A DNA stretch of 27,411 nt from JAILLW01 sp045629045 (GCA_045629045.1 JAZQQM010000065.1:1-27411), one strand, 5' to 3'. Shown: positions 1 through 7,075, counted from the stretch's first letter. A program made the numbers and translations. The notes: generated from the sequence alone by a model not told the origin.

Positions 1-5
1 ACTAC

Positions 6-383
6 TTATGAAAAATCGTACATTTTTCTGCTCTCCCGATTTCGGTACATATGTCTTTCATAATATCCGATAAGATTCTTATCGCCGTCGCGAAGAGCTA
101 TCATATAGACATCTTTGTTTTCCTTTTCGTTGTAAAAGGTATAAATCTTATTATGATCCGGACTTTCCTTAAACCAGTCAACCACTTTATATATCATTTC
201 ATTTGACTTTTCATTATGGCATCCCATAAGGCTCTTGCCGACAAGGTCATACCCTCCGCTTTTAGCATATCTATTTGCAGCTGCCGAATTCATATAGACA
301 ATAATATGATTCAAATCGCACAACACTACTGCCGCCTCGTCCTGTTCAAGAACACTCTTATAAAAATCTTCCATTACCGCCAT
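6..383 (-). CDS. Small PAS-domain sensor-like protein
   Basis: A single PAS-like fold fills the protein (about 125 aa). The N-terminal part reads as a PAS core, with an AVVLCDLNH strand and an IIVYMNSAA segment followed by a GYDLVGKSLMGCHN stretch. It carries no kinase, cyclase or HTH output domain, so it probably binds a ligand or partner and passes the signal to another protein; that is inference. The frame opens with a TTG at 389, but the ATG at 383 has an AAGGAAG-type site nine bases upstream and is the better start. From that ATG it overlaps the end of the upstream 148-aa gene by 10 nt, so the two are probably co-translated. The stop codon lies just inside the left edge of the window. 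Function unknown. Confidence 0.7.
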   Translation of the reverse strand: MAVMEDFYKSVLEQDEAAVVLCDLNHIIVYMNSAAANRYAKSGGYDLVGKSLMGCHNEKSNEMIYKVVDWFKESPDHNKIYTFYNEKENKDVYMIALRDGDKNLIGYYERHMYRNRESRKMYDFS

Positions 384-820
384 TTCCAAATACTTCCTTC
401 TTCAATCCCGTTCTCTACGAGAAAATCATCAGGGACCTTAAGTTCCTTCTCGTTCCCTTCATCATCTTTCAAATATACAATTGCCATCTTCGGTGCGTTC
501 GGCATGCGTTCTTCACAGCCATAATCGTCATCGTATATTTTGCTTACCGTTAACATCTCTATATTAGTTCCAATTTCTCTATCATTTAAAACCTTCATAT
601 ATGGTTTATAACATATAAAATTACTCAAATCCGCTTTTCGAACCATATATACAATATCTCTATATTTATTTCTAATCAAATAATCTTCAGCTTCCGAAAT
701 TGTCTCAAATAGAGAGGAATAGTCATAGTTTACCTCTTTGATAACTCCATCCATCAACTCTTGTTTTGTTATCGCTATTTTTTTCAATAATGAATCAATT
801 GCTACTTCCAGATCAGCCAA
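374..820 (-). CDS. Conserved hypothetical protein, about 148 aa
   Basis: I do not recognise this protein. It is soluble, has no signal peptide or membrane segment, and is rich in acidic and charged residues. The C-terminal third (KMAIVYLKDDEGNEKELKVP) looks like a small beta-rich module, ending in SIWKWR. The start is uncertain. The listed start is a TTG with no clear ribosome binding site, the frame is open for about 11 codons further upstream with no good start codon, and an internal ATG at residue 23 is an alternative. Its 3' end overlaps the PAS gene, which suggests an operon pair in which this protein could be the partner of the PAS domain. Confidence 0.6.
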   Translation of the reverse strand: MADLEVAIDSLLKKIAITKQELMDGVIKEVNYDYSSLFETISEAEDYLIRNKYRDIVYMVRKADLSNFICYKPYMKVLNDREIGTNIEMLTVSKIYDDDYGCEERMPNAPKMAIVYLKDDEGNEKELKVPDDFLVENGIEEGSIWKWR

Positions 821-899
821 CGAATAATGAATTATTCCGATGGACTGCGTTTATTCTTTTGTCAGATTATCTTTCATCATATAAATTGGGGAAAGTCAA

Positions 900-1307
900 T
901 CAAGCAAGTTGCATCATTGCCAGTAATTCTTCCTCCTTTATTATCGCAATCCCCGCATTTTCATCACCGAGAAGCACCAGATTATCCCCGGGCTTTATAT
1001 TAAACACCTTTCTGGCCTTTACCGGGATTACAATCTGTCCCTTGTCACCGACTTTTACCATTCCAAACATATACTTACCCTTGGGAGGAAGTCCAAGACC
1101 TGCATTTTCTTCCTTATCATAATTAATAAGATCATCAACACTTATCCCGAAAGTTTTCGCTATAGCGCTACACTTATCAATATCCGGCAGGGACTCTCCC
1201 GTTTCGTATTTTGAAAGGGTTTGCCTTGAAACTCCTATCCTGGAGGCCAGGTCCTCCTGCGATATATTATTTAATTTTCTAAGCTCAATTAAGTTATCTT
1301 TAAACAT
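900..1307 (-). CDS. XRE-type HTH regulator fused to a SpoVT/AbrB-like domain
   Basis: Residues 1-60 are a classic Cro/C1 helix-turn-helix (LRKLNNISQEDLASRIGVSR, then QTLSKYETGESLPD). After a short linker, residues 78-130 form a SpoVT-AbrB-type swapped-hairpin domain (GMVKVGDKGQIVIPVKAR, FNIKPGDNLVLLGDE). Both halves are DNA-binding folds, so this is probably a dimeric transcription factor with two DNA contacts per chain. The ATG at 1307 has a GGAG site seven bases upstream, which supports the start. It lies 13 bp downstream of the glycosyltransferase gene in the same direction and is likely co-transcribed with it. It may control that gene or the PAS pair; the sequence does not show which. Confidence 0.85.
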   Translation of the reverse strand: MFKDNLIELRKLNNISQEDLASRIGVSRQTLSKYETGESLPDIDKCSAIAKTFGISVDDLINYDKEENAGLGLPPKGKYMFGMVKVGDKGQIVIPVKARKVFNIKPGDNLVLLGDENAGIAIIKEEELLAMMQLA

Positions 1308-1320
1308 AGAATGCTCCTTC

Positions 1321-2685
1321 TTATACCAGTCGAGCGATTAATTTATTATAGAACGGGAAAATTACATTGGCTGCAATTGCTATTATCCACCATTTGTTGC
1401 TTCCTGTAAGTGACTTAAATGAAAACATAAGGGCTATCATTACAACCCAGAATACAAGCTGCAAAATTCCGGGAATGGCTTCCCTGCGAATATTCTTTTT
1501 ATCTTCCTCCGGCATAAGATGGGGGGCTGTTTCGATAAAGTCGGCAGCCTCCTTGGGCCCTGAATTACTTCTAAAATCATCACTGCATACTTTCGCGGCA
1601 TCCGTATATTTGGCATTTCCCAGCACTTCCATAATCGCATCGTGAATTTCGATTACACTCTCACCCTTTAATTCGAATCCGGCTCCCATTTCCTTCACTC
1701 TTCTTGCCACAGCCCTCTGCTCATTTGTCTGTGGAAATAATACCATCGGGGTCGCCATATACAGACTCTCAGAGGTACTGTTCATTCCATTATGCGTTAA
1801 GAATACGTTCGCTTTGGATAAAACCTCTAACTGATTGACCTTGCTATAAACCTTAACGTTTTTTGCCAAGCTGTTTAAGCTTTCAGGATCAACCGCTCTG
1901 CCACATGAAATAATCACATCCACATTTTCATCCTTTAATGCCTCTACACATTTTTTGTAAAAATCAGGCTTATTACTTACAACGGTTCCAAGCGAAATAT
2001 ATACGAGTGGTCTTTCATTCTTCTTATCCGGTAAATAGTCTGTAAATAAGGATGGTCCTACAAATGCATAATGATTGGAAAAAGTATTGCTAAATGGCTG
2101 ATATTTCTTCGTAGCATAGACAATGGTATCTGTAAAATTATCATTTTGTACCAACGGCATAATACTTTTTTCATGATATCCGTACTGCTCTAATTTCTTT
2201 AACTCTGCATTTATGCTTTTCTGTCCTTTTATCAAATCCATAATTTCGGCAAAGCTATTCTTCATATAAGAGGCAGAATGACGATTAAATGCAAATGTTG
2301 TAGTAGATACCACCATAGGAATCTTATACTTTCTGGCAGTCAATTTTCCCCAAAAGCATACCGAATCAGATACAATTACATCCGGCTTAAATTCCTCCAC
2401 TTCCTTTTGAAGAAAACTATCCATTCTTGCAGTAGTCTGCAAATCTACAATAGTCATTTCTGTTGTAGACATCGTTTCTTCACCGGTAATAACACCCTGA
2501 GCAACTTCGGCCAAATATTCATCACATCCGACAAATGTTGCTCCTGTAGCTTCTACTTTTTCTTTGAACTCATTAAAGGAATAGAATCTAACTGCATCCC
2601 CTCTGCTCACAAGTTCCTTCGCTACAGCAAATAACGGATTATGATGTCCGTGTGCCGGAATACAAAAAAACATTATACTTTTCAT
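1321..2685 (-). CDS. GT1/MGT-family glycosyltransferase with C-terminal membrane hairpin
   Basis: A UDP-sugar-dependent glycosyltransferase of the macrolide/UGT type (GT-B fold). The N terminus has the acceptor-side signature FCIPAHGHHNPLFAVAKEL. The C-terminal donor-binding box reads THNGMNSTSESLYMATPMV and then FPQTNEQRAVARRV, matching the PSPG-like region of this family. After the catalytic part (about 395 aa) come two hydrophobic segments (around ILQLVFWVVMIALMF and WWIIAIAANVIFPFY), which should tether the enzyme to the membrane. The frame opens earlier at 2763, but that extension runs through a terminator-like hairpin. The ATG at 2685 follows a GGAGGTGG site and is the convincing start, giving 454 aa. 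The acceptor is unknown; a lipid or small hydrophobic molecule fits the tether. Confidence 0.85.
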   Translation of the reverse strand: MKSIMFFCIPAHGHHNPLFAVAKELVSRGDAVRFYSFNEFKEKVEATGATFVGCDEYLAEVAQGVITGEETMSTTEMTIVDLQTTARMDSFLQKEVEEFKPDVIVSDSVCFWGKLTARKYKIPMVVSTTTFAFNRHSASYMKNSFAEIMDLIKGQKSINAELKKLEQYGYHEKSIMPLVQNDNFTDTIVYATKKYQPFSNTFSNHYAFVGPSLFTDYLPDKKNERPLVYISLGTVVSNKPDFYKKCVEALKDENVDVIISCGRAVDPESLNSLAKNVKVYSKVNQLEVLSKANVFLTHNGMNSTSESLYMATPMVLFPQTNEQRAVARRVKEMGAGFELKGESVIEIHDAIMEVLGNAKYTDAAKVCSDDFRSNSGPKEAADFIETAPHLMPEEDKKNIRREAIPGILQLVFWVVMIALMFSFKSLTGSNKWWIIAIAANVIFPFYNKLIARLV

Positions 2686-2722
2686 ACTTTTACCACCTCC
2701 GCAACTAATCTTAACATAAAAA

Positions 2723-2759
2723 TAAGGGATTTGGAAGACTAAATCCACCAAATCCCTTA
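2723..2759 (-). terminator. Terminator or attenuator hairpin ahead of the glycosyltransferase
   Basis: A perfect 12-bp stem (2723-2734 with 2748-2759) and 13-nt loop are followed, on the minus strand, by TATTTTTATG. It sits just upstream of the glycosyltransferase ribosome binding site. It would stop read-through from the small membrane-protein genes upstream, or act as an attenuator in the leader. Confidence 0.65.
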
Positions 2760-2773
2760 ACAATTTTGCGTTA

Positions 2774-2851
2774 TTATGCTAAAGGTTCAAAAATATAGGG
2801 TTTCCTTTTATTATATTTTATCTTCATCGACTTGCCTTCAAATAAATTCAT
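2774..2851 (-). CDS. Tiny ORF (25 aa), coupled to the preceding one
   Basis: A 25-codon ORF (MNLFEGKSMKIKYNKRK, ending IFEPLA) whose ATG overlaps the TGA stop of the 13-codon ORF before it (ATGA). It is very basic in the middle. No family is recognised. It may be a leader peptide or the decayed tail of a longer gene. Confidence 0.25.
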   Translation of the reverse strand: MNLFEGKSMKIKYNKRKPYIFEPLA

Positions 2852-2889
2852 AACTCTTTAATATCATTCCGCAATTCTTCCGGATTCAT
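2848..2889 (-). CDS. Tiny ORF (13 aa) with strong RBS
   Basis: GGAGG is correctly spaced before an ATG that encodes only MNPEELRNDIKEL and then a stop that overlaps the next start. The strong ribosome binding site is the only reason to list it. It could be a truncated gene start or a leader ORF that couples translation to the following mini-ORF. Confidence 0.25.
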   Translation of the reverse strand: MNPEELRNDIKEL

Positions 2890-2916
2890 TAAACTATCCT
2901 CCATTCAAGTAAAGTA

Positions 2917-3336
2917 TCAGAGTTTCAAATTAACAGTGCTGACTGCCGTAACTATCAATCCCAGTGTTGCCACTAAAATATCAATTCCGTACGGAATTCC
3001 GACCAGAATTGATATTAACGTATACACAAGAAAAGCCGCCGCATATATGCCAAATCGTTTCACATATATCAATGCATACGCCTTTCGTCTTTCACTCCCT
3101 GCGTTTAGTGCAACCTTATACTCTATGCCGGTATACCAATATACGTTTTCGGTCAAATAAATTATTAATGTCAAAGCAAATATTGCTATCGACATAACGT
3201 TATCAAGTATCGCGGTCAATAGTTGTGTCCGCATCGGCGGTAAAAAAATACATGAAAAGTACGCCGCACAAAATACCACAATCCATATCCACAGTCCTTT
3301 ATAGCTCTTTTTATATTCCATTTTGATAAGTTCCAT
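2917..3336 (-). CDS. Small integral membrane protein, about 139 aa
   Basis: Four hydrophobic segments are visible: WIWIVVFCAAYFSCIFL, VMSIAIFALTLIIYLT, FGIYAAAFLVYTLISILV and ILVATLGLIVTAVSTV. They are joined by a positively charged cytoplasmic loop (GSERRKAYALIYVKRFG). There is no signal peptide or known catalytic motif, and no family is recognised. Its start lies inside the 3' end of the preceding 34-aa ORF, so translation is probably coupled. No good ribosome binding site precedes the ATG at 3336; an alternative ATG is at 3321. Confidence 0.6.
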   Translation of the reverse strand: MELIKMEYKKSYKGLWIWIVVFCAAYFSCIFLPPMRTQLLTAILDNVMSIAIFALTLIIYLTENVYWYTGIEYKVALNAGSERRKAYALIYVKRFGIYAAAFLVYTLISILVGIPYGIDILVATLGLIVTAVSTVNLKL

Positions 3337-3415
3337 ATTTCCCAGCCACTTTTTCTTTCGCCAGTATTCCCACCGAGTAGCCGACTGTAACGCCCAGTCC
3401 CCACATGGTAATCAT
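3311..3415 (-). CDS. Small single-pass membrane protein (34 aa)
   Basis: The ORF reads MITMWGLGVTVGYSVGILAK and continues for 14 residues. It has one Gly-rich hydrophobic helix followed by a basic end, like the tiny DUF3789-type membrane proteins of Firmicutes, although membership cannot be shown from sequence inspection alone. Its first ATG overlaps the TGA of the upstream frame (ATGA). A second ATG at 3406 lies 10 nt after GAGG and may be the real start. It overlaps the start of the 139-aa membrane protein. Confidence 0.4.
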   Translation of the reverse strand: MITMWGLGVTVGYSVGILAKEKVAGKYGTYQNGI

Positions 3416-3536
3416 TCCTCTATACACAGTGCAATCTTCATACTCTTTGAATTATCGCCTGTAACCTGTCTGCAGAACTCTTCTGCTTTTTTTCCGCATC
3501 CACCAACCGTTTATTTGAATCAATTGCAAAATTCAT
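3412..3536 (-). pseudogene. Possible frameshifted small gene at an A7 run
   Basis: The frame from the ATG at 3536 reads MNFAIDSNKRLVDAEKK. At a run of seven A (3487-3493 on the plus strand as T), one extra A would join it to a second frame (AEEFCRQVTGDNSKSM, ending CIEE) that stops exactly at an ATGA overlap with the next ORF. The joined product would be about 41 aa. A one-base deletion, a sequencing error or slippage on A7 would all explain this. No good RBS is seen, so this is tentative. Confidence 0.3.
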
Positions 3537-3649
3537 AACGCATTCACGTAGGGTAAAGTTTTTGTAGGAAAATTAAATAGACATGAAGGAAGCACCGGGT
3601 CCTGTGTTAGGATTAAGTTGCGACACATGATCCAAAGGAGGGTGCTTTC

Positions 3650-3814
3650 ATGATTAATAGTATACGATACTTTTCCCAAAACCAATTTCAGCTGACAAGA
3701 CCCGCGAAGCTCAGTAAATACGCTATTTGTTGCCAATGGCTTCGACGTCATACGGCGTGCTTTGATATACGTAATAAAAATTCCAATGTACTATTTCAGG
3801 CTGCCCGCAAGTGA
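3650..3814 (+). pseudogene. Orphan N-terminal ORF with strong RBS, possibly a transposase remnant
   Basis: AAAGGAGGG sits correctly before an ATG that opens MINSIRYFSQNQFQLTRPAK. After about 24 codons the frame runs antisense through the metA remnant and stops at 3812. The genuine N terminus plus RBS, cut off by unrelated DNA, suggests the 5' end of a lost gene. An insertion-sequence transposase is one possibility, but no family is recognised and no terminal repeats were found. Confidence 0.35.
3723..3800 (-). pseudogene. Fragment of the 3' end of a second metA
   Basis: On the minus strand this encodes YYVYQSTPYDVEAIGNK and a stop, the same C terminus as the intact metA at 7096-8022. Over 45 bp (3733-3777 against 7109-7153) there are 42 identities. 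The three differences are all synonymous third-position changes (Tyr, Thr, Pro codons). Similarity fades upstream, where only a GQ and a W still line up. The rest of the gene is missing. The synonymous pattern suggests the fragment came from a metA that was under selection before it was lost. Confidence 0.75.
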
Positions 3815-3912
3815 CGTAAAATCAACATTCATCAAAACGATCGCCGTTAGTTTGCAGATTCCAAGTTCGGACGATTTCTTTTCCCATTTTACACAATTAA
3901 ATTTGAATTAAC

Positions 3913-4947
3913 TTATTTACAAACAAATATGGTAATGTTAGTCTGCGCAGGCCTTATTATAAAATTCTTTAATATAATATTGCCAAATTCATCAATCTCA
4001 CCTTCAATGGTGTAAGTTCCATCTATCAGGTTATAGCATACAGCTTTTATTTTAGTGTTCTTATCTAACTTTTGCGCGGTAATATTCATATTCTTCCAGG
4101 TAAGAGTGGTCAATTTACCATTATCTTCAGCAGAAAGATCCTTGCTTGCATAAATTCCGTAGGTAGCCAGGATATCAGCCTCTTTTCCTTCTAAAGCGGC
4201 ATAATATGTTGCAAGTCCATTCTGATTACTAAGATCCCTTGCTTCAAGATTCAAAACAGTTGCGCTGAATTTCCCTGCCAAATTTTTAGTAAAACCATTT
4301 AAAGCGTTAATTGCTCCGCCGGAAAAAGAAACGGTACCGGCAGGCAATGCAGGCGTTATACAGGTATATGCCACTTTCGCTGCTACAGCAGTCCCAGCTA
4401 CAGCACTCTGAGGTTCTTCAACCGGAGTAGGCTGGGAAGACGCCGGAGCAGGCTGGGAAGGCGCCGGATTTGACTGAGGAATTGCTTCGGGTGAAGGCAT
4501 AGGCGTAGGCGATGTGAAAACCGCTTCAACAAATACGTCCTGGGCGGGCATTGTGAATACCCATACATTATCGCTATTTTGAGTGGGTTTATTGTCTCCT
4601 TCCCACTCAACCCATTGATGGTCAGGGTCATCATTCGGAAGATAAAAATTAAAACCGGTAAAGTTGCTACCTTCTTCAGGCCCAGTGTACCAAACTGAAA
4701 CACTAGAATCTGTCTCTACAGGAATATCCTCTTCATGGGAGTCAGGAGACTCGCTGGGCTCAACCGTATAAGTGTCAAAAACAGGGTTATCCGAGGGCGT
4801 GACCGAAGGTTTAGTTACTTCCACATCAACCTCTCCGCTTTCCGGATAATCAACATGCAAAGTATGGGCATCGGCGGCAAAGGCCGTTACCGAAAACATA
4901 GAAAATGCAAGAACTGAAGCAAGTACAACATTTATTGACTTTTTCAA
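3913..4947 (-). CDS. Secreted protein with InlB-like repeat and Pro-rich linker
   Basis: The first part is a Sec signal peptide (LKKSINVVLASVLAFSMFS, then cleavage near AFAADA). An acidic Pro/Ser/Thr stretch follows. Next is a region around VWYTGPEEGSNFTGFNF that ends FTMPAQDVFVEAVF, the typical close of a divergent InlB B-repeat/bacterial repeat domain. A Pro-Ala-Ser linker (about residues 150-190) leads to a beta-rich C-terminal domain. No LPXTG or lysis anchor is seen, so it is probably released or loosely wall-bound. The start is the TTG at 4947, because a GGAGGA site lies just upstream; the longer ATG frame (4974) reads through that site. The adjacent LuxR-type gene lies upstream in the same direction and may control it. 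Confidence 0.75.
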   Translation of the reverse strand: MKKSINVVLASVLAFSMFSVTAFAADAHTLHVDYPESGEVDVEVTKPSVTPSDNPVFDTYTVEPSESPDSHEEDIPVETDSSVSVWYTGPEEGSNFTGFNFYLPNDDPDHQWVEWEGDNKPTQNSDNVWVFTMPAQDVFVEAVFTSPTPMPSPEAIPQSNPAPSQPAPASSQPTPVEEPQSAVAGTAVAAKVAYTCITPALPAGTVSFSGGAINALNGFTKNLAGKFSATVLNLEARDLSNQNGLATYYAALEGKEADILATYGIYASKDLSAEDNGKLTTLTWKNMNITAQKLDKNTKIKAVCYNLIDGTYTIEGEIDEFGNIILKNFIIRPAQTNITIFVCK

Positions 4948-5043
4948 AGCTTTTTCCTCCTCAAAATATTTCACTATATATTTAAAAATCGTATATCATT
5001 GTCACATACAACACAATAATACTATATTCTGGTACTTTTGTAT

Positions 5044-5075
5044 TACCCATTTTTCATCAAAAATGGGTATTTTTT
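5044..5075 (+). terminator. Perfect 11-bp hairpin with T tract
   Basis: The stem pairs 5044-5054 with 5059-5069, has a 4-nt loop, and is followed on the plus strand by six T. The neighbouring genes are all on the minus strand, and on that strand the tail after the hairpin is not T-rich. It may therefore block antisense transcription, act as a weak bidirectional terminator after the LuxR-type gene, or be an operator. Confidence 0.5.
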
Positions 5076-5093
5076 GAAAAATCGATAAAAATT

Positions 5094-6095
5094 TTACCGA
5101 AGCATGTACTCGTTTAATTCTTTTCTGCTGTTGATGCCCAGTTTATTGAAAATGCCGGTTATGTGGCTCTTGACGGTATTAACATTCATCTCCATGTAAT
5201 CGGCTATTTCATTGTTAGTCCAGCCACGGTTGGCCAGCATGGCGATGGTGAATTCCGTGGTGGTCAGGGTGTCTGCCACATTTTCATTGGCGATGGGGTT
5301 ATGTACCCGGCGCCAGCCATAACTGAACTGATAAGTAATCTCTATAATTCTTTCGTAGACGCTCTTCTCACTTTTCTTAAGACATATCTCTATAAGTCCA
5401 TGCAAAAGACCATGGTGCTCCCCTATGGGCTCTAAAAGTTCATCCTCCTTCGCCAGATCATAGGCTTTAAGAAAATATTCCTTTCCCTTTTCGACCCGGT
5501 TGAGGCTCATGGCATTCATCGCCCCTGACAAATATATAAATATGGTAGGAATCAGATATGTCTCACCCTCAAAGGAAAGCACGGTTTCAACTATTCCCAG
5601 TCCTTTTTCGTATTCGCCCTTCAAATATGCCTGATGAGCCATCAGATAACTGCCAAACACTTTAAGCCCCGGAGGCAAAAATCTAAGATAGTCATTAACG
5701 GGAGGCATTCCCTGGATATCCAGATGAAACAGGATGTTGCCCGCATTGGCTATCATTATCAAATGCGCCTGCTCGGAAGGATTCTCCGCCTCCGGCCTCT
5801 TGGAATTCAAAAGACTGTATATAAAATTAAGGCCGGCTTTGGTTTCCTCCTGTCTATTAAGGGGCAGATTGCTGAACAGATAAAGAAGCCACGCTGAGGC
5901 TTTAACATAGAAGTCATCGCTCTTGATATACTCCGAAGTAATAGCCACGCTCTGGGCATGGTGGCCGGTGTAATAGTAATATTCCGCCAGCGCCATATCC
6001 TTCGACACCTTATCCGAAATGGAATCAATAAAATCCCTGATCTCTCCCTTTTTCAGTTGTGAATTCATAAGTAACATAGGAACAAAGTTAGCCAT
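5094..6095 (-). CDS. LuxR-type transcription regulator with TPR-like helical domain
   Basis: The last 60 residues are a LuxR/GerE helix-turn-helix (AMLANRGWTNNEIADYMEM, then NVNTVKSHITGIFNKLGI). The preceding 260 residues are helical repeats with TPR-like spacing (AEYYYYTGHHAQSVAITSEY, AHQAYLKGEYEKGLGIVETV, EKGKEYFLKAYDLAKED), as in the C-terminal half of MalT/LAL regulators, but the AAA ATPase domain of those proteins is absent. It probably senses a protein or small ligand through the helical domain. The start is uncertain: a purine-rich AAAGG lies too close to the ATG at 6095, and other Met codons follow at residues 7 and 10. It lies 147 bp upstream of the secreted-protein gene. Confidence 0.8.
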   Translation of the reverse strand: MANFVPMLLMNSQLKKGEIRDFIDSISDKVSKDMALAEYYYYTGHHAQSVAITSEYIKSDDFYVKASAWLLYLFSNLPLNRQEETKAGLNFIYSLLNSKRPEAENPSEQAHLIMIANAGNILFHLDIQGMPPVNDYLRFLPPGLKVFGSYLMAHQAYLKGEYEKGLGIVETVLSFEGETYLIPTIFIYLSGAMNAMSLNRVEKGKEYFLKAYDLAKEDELLEPIGEHHGLLHGLIEICLKKSEKSVYERIIEITYQFSYGWRRVHNPIANENVADTLTTTEFTIAMLANRGWTNNEIADYMEMNVNTVKSHITGIFNKLGINSRKELNEYMLR

Positions 6096-6221
6096 ACCTT
6101 TATTTTATAACAAAAAAGCCCATTCTTCCATTGAAAATATGGTAGAACTCCCGATTGTTTCCCCTTGAATGAATGGTCACGGAATGATAACCTGACTTTT
6201 GCAGGAAAATAAGTATAAAAT

Positions 6222-6258
6222 CACCCTCAATCCCAGTAAAATCAAAGGGTTGAGGGTG
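6222..6258. terminator. Strong GC-rich hairpin, likely bidirectional terminator
   Basis: A stem of 12 bp with one bulged base (CACCCTCAA-t-CCC against GGGTTGAGGGTG) has T-rich tracts on both sides: TTGTATTTTTGC on plus and GATTTTATACTTATTTT on minus. It separates the DUF5688 remnant from the LuxR-type gene. Confidence 0.6.
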
Positions 6259-6335
6259 TTGTATTTTTGCAACTTTTCATAGCGTACAGTCTATTAAATA
6301 TGTAATTTAAAAATTTTTTTAGAAGTAAGCCTTGC

Positions 6336-6616
6336 CTACTGTTCTAAGAGCTTATTGGTTACGAGAATTGTCTGTGTGCCGCTTTCATCCTGTCCCACCA
6401 CAAAGCGATATTCCATTGATAAGTCTTCCATCTCCTTATGAGGGATGTTCTCAAGCATTCGATGTTGGAGCCTTCCTCGCGGATAGTGATTCCGTCGTAA
6501 TTGCCATGCTGAAGTTTGGTTACGCTTACTGGCTCAATCTCCACATTGGAGAGTCTTTCGGGAAGTGCCCCGGGCAGATCTTCCATAATCTGCTGTTTGA
6601 ATTCTTCGAAGTTCAT
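6336..6616 (-). pseudogene. Decayed DUF5688-family gene
   Basis: A good RBS (AAGGAGG) precedes the ATG at 6616, which opens MNFEEFKQQIMEDLPGALPE and continues to REEGSNIE, the start of a DUF5688-like protein. The frame then becomes meaningless. In another frame, from 6458, the sequence resumes with MLENIPHKEMEDLSMEYRF and TQTILVTNKLLEQ, which belongs to the middle of that family, and stops at 6336. The N terminus is thus joined out of frame to a middle piece, with the intervening part and the C-terminal part lost. The family is common in accessory regions of Lachnospiraceae; its function is not known. The family assignment is from memory of its motifs. Confidence 0.65.
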
Positions 6617-7048
6617 ATCTTCGTCCTCCTTAAATGATTTTTGAGCAAACATCGATGTGACAGAGTCACATCGATGAATAGCAGTCGCCAAATGTCCATA
6701 CATGCAAGCATGATGGCCACTTGGCTCGTTGCCATAACAAAAAACAGCCGAATCCTACAATTAGGAAAACGACTGCTTAATATCTGCTATGTAAAATGAA
6801 CCTCTGTCTCCGCTCCGCTTCGGTCCGCGCAAAGCCGACATCCACCGGATGTCGTGCGCCCCCGTCCCCGAGGTCCAAATCTATTCAAAAAAATACCTTC
6901 TAAAATCCCTTCCAAAAATCAAAAATCAAGTTTGTAAACGAACCAATTCAACTCCATTTTTAACTCCACTGACTCCAAAATCGACTCCAAATTAACGGAT
7001 AAATACCAATAAAAACCATCAAAAACCAACAGGTTGGAGTTACAAGAA
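6617..7048. other. Gene-poor stretch with inverted and short direct repeats
   Basis: No intact gene is seen. It holds the leader of the DUF5688 remnant, which is open and in frame for about 45 codons upstream of the RBS-supported ATG. A perfect 12-bp inverted repeat lies at 6650-6676 and an imperfect one at about 6690-6725. A GC-rich hairpin (GACATCC/GGATGTC) lies near 6838-6856. Four copies of ACTCCA fall between 6949 and 7000, with an inverted copy near 7033. It looks like mobile-element debris. Confidence 0.4.
6650..6676. repeat. Perfect 12-bp inverted repeat, 3-nt loop
   Basis: CATCGATGTGAC, AGA, then GTCACATCGATG. It lies 34 bp upstream of the DUF5688 remnant start, in its leader. It would form a stable hairpin in the mRNA, or could be a site for a dimeric DNA-binding protein. 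Confidence 0.8.
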
Positions 7049-7075
7049 GGCCTGCAGGACGAAATCCTGCAGGCC
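7049..7075 (-). terminator. metA terminator hairpin
   Basis: A perfect 11-bp stem (GGCCTGCAGGA with its complement) and 5-nt loop lie about 20 bp after the metA stop. The minus-strand tail is TTCTTGTAA, only moderately T-rich, so it is a probable rather than textbook terminator. Confidence 0.6.

Noticed and set aside
4398..4703. 101-aa minus-strand ORF inside the secreted-protein gene
   Set aside because: It is another frame of the Pro/Ser-rich linker coding region, with no RBS.
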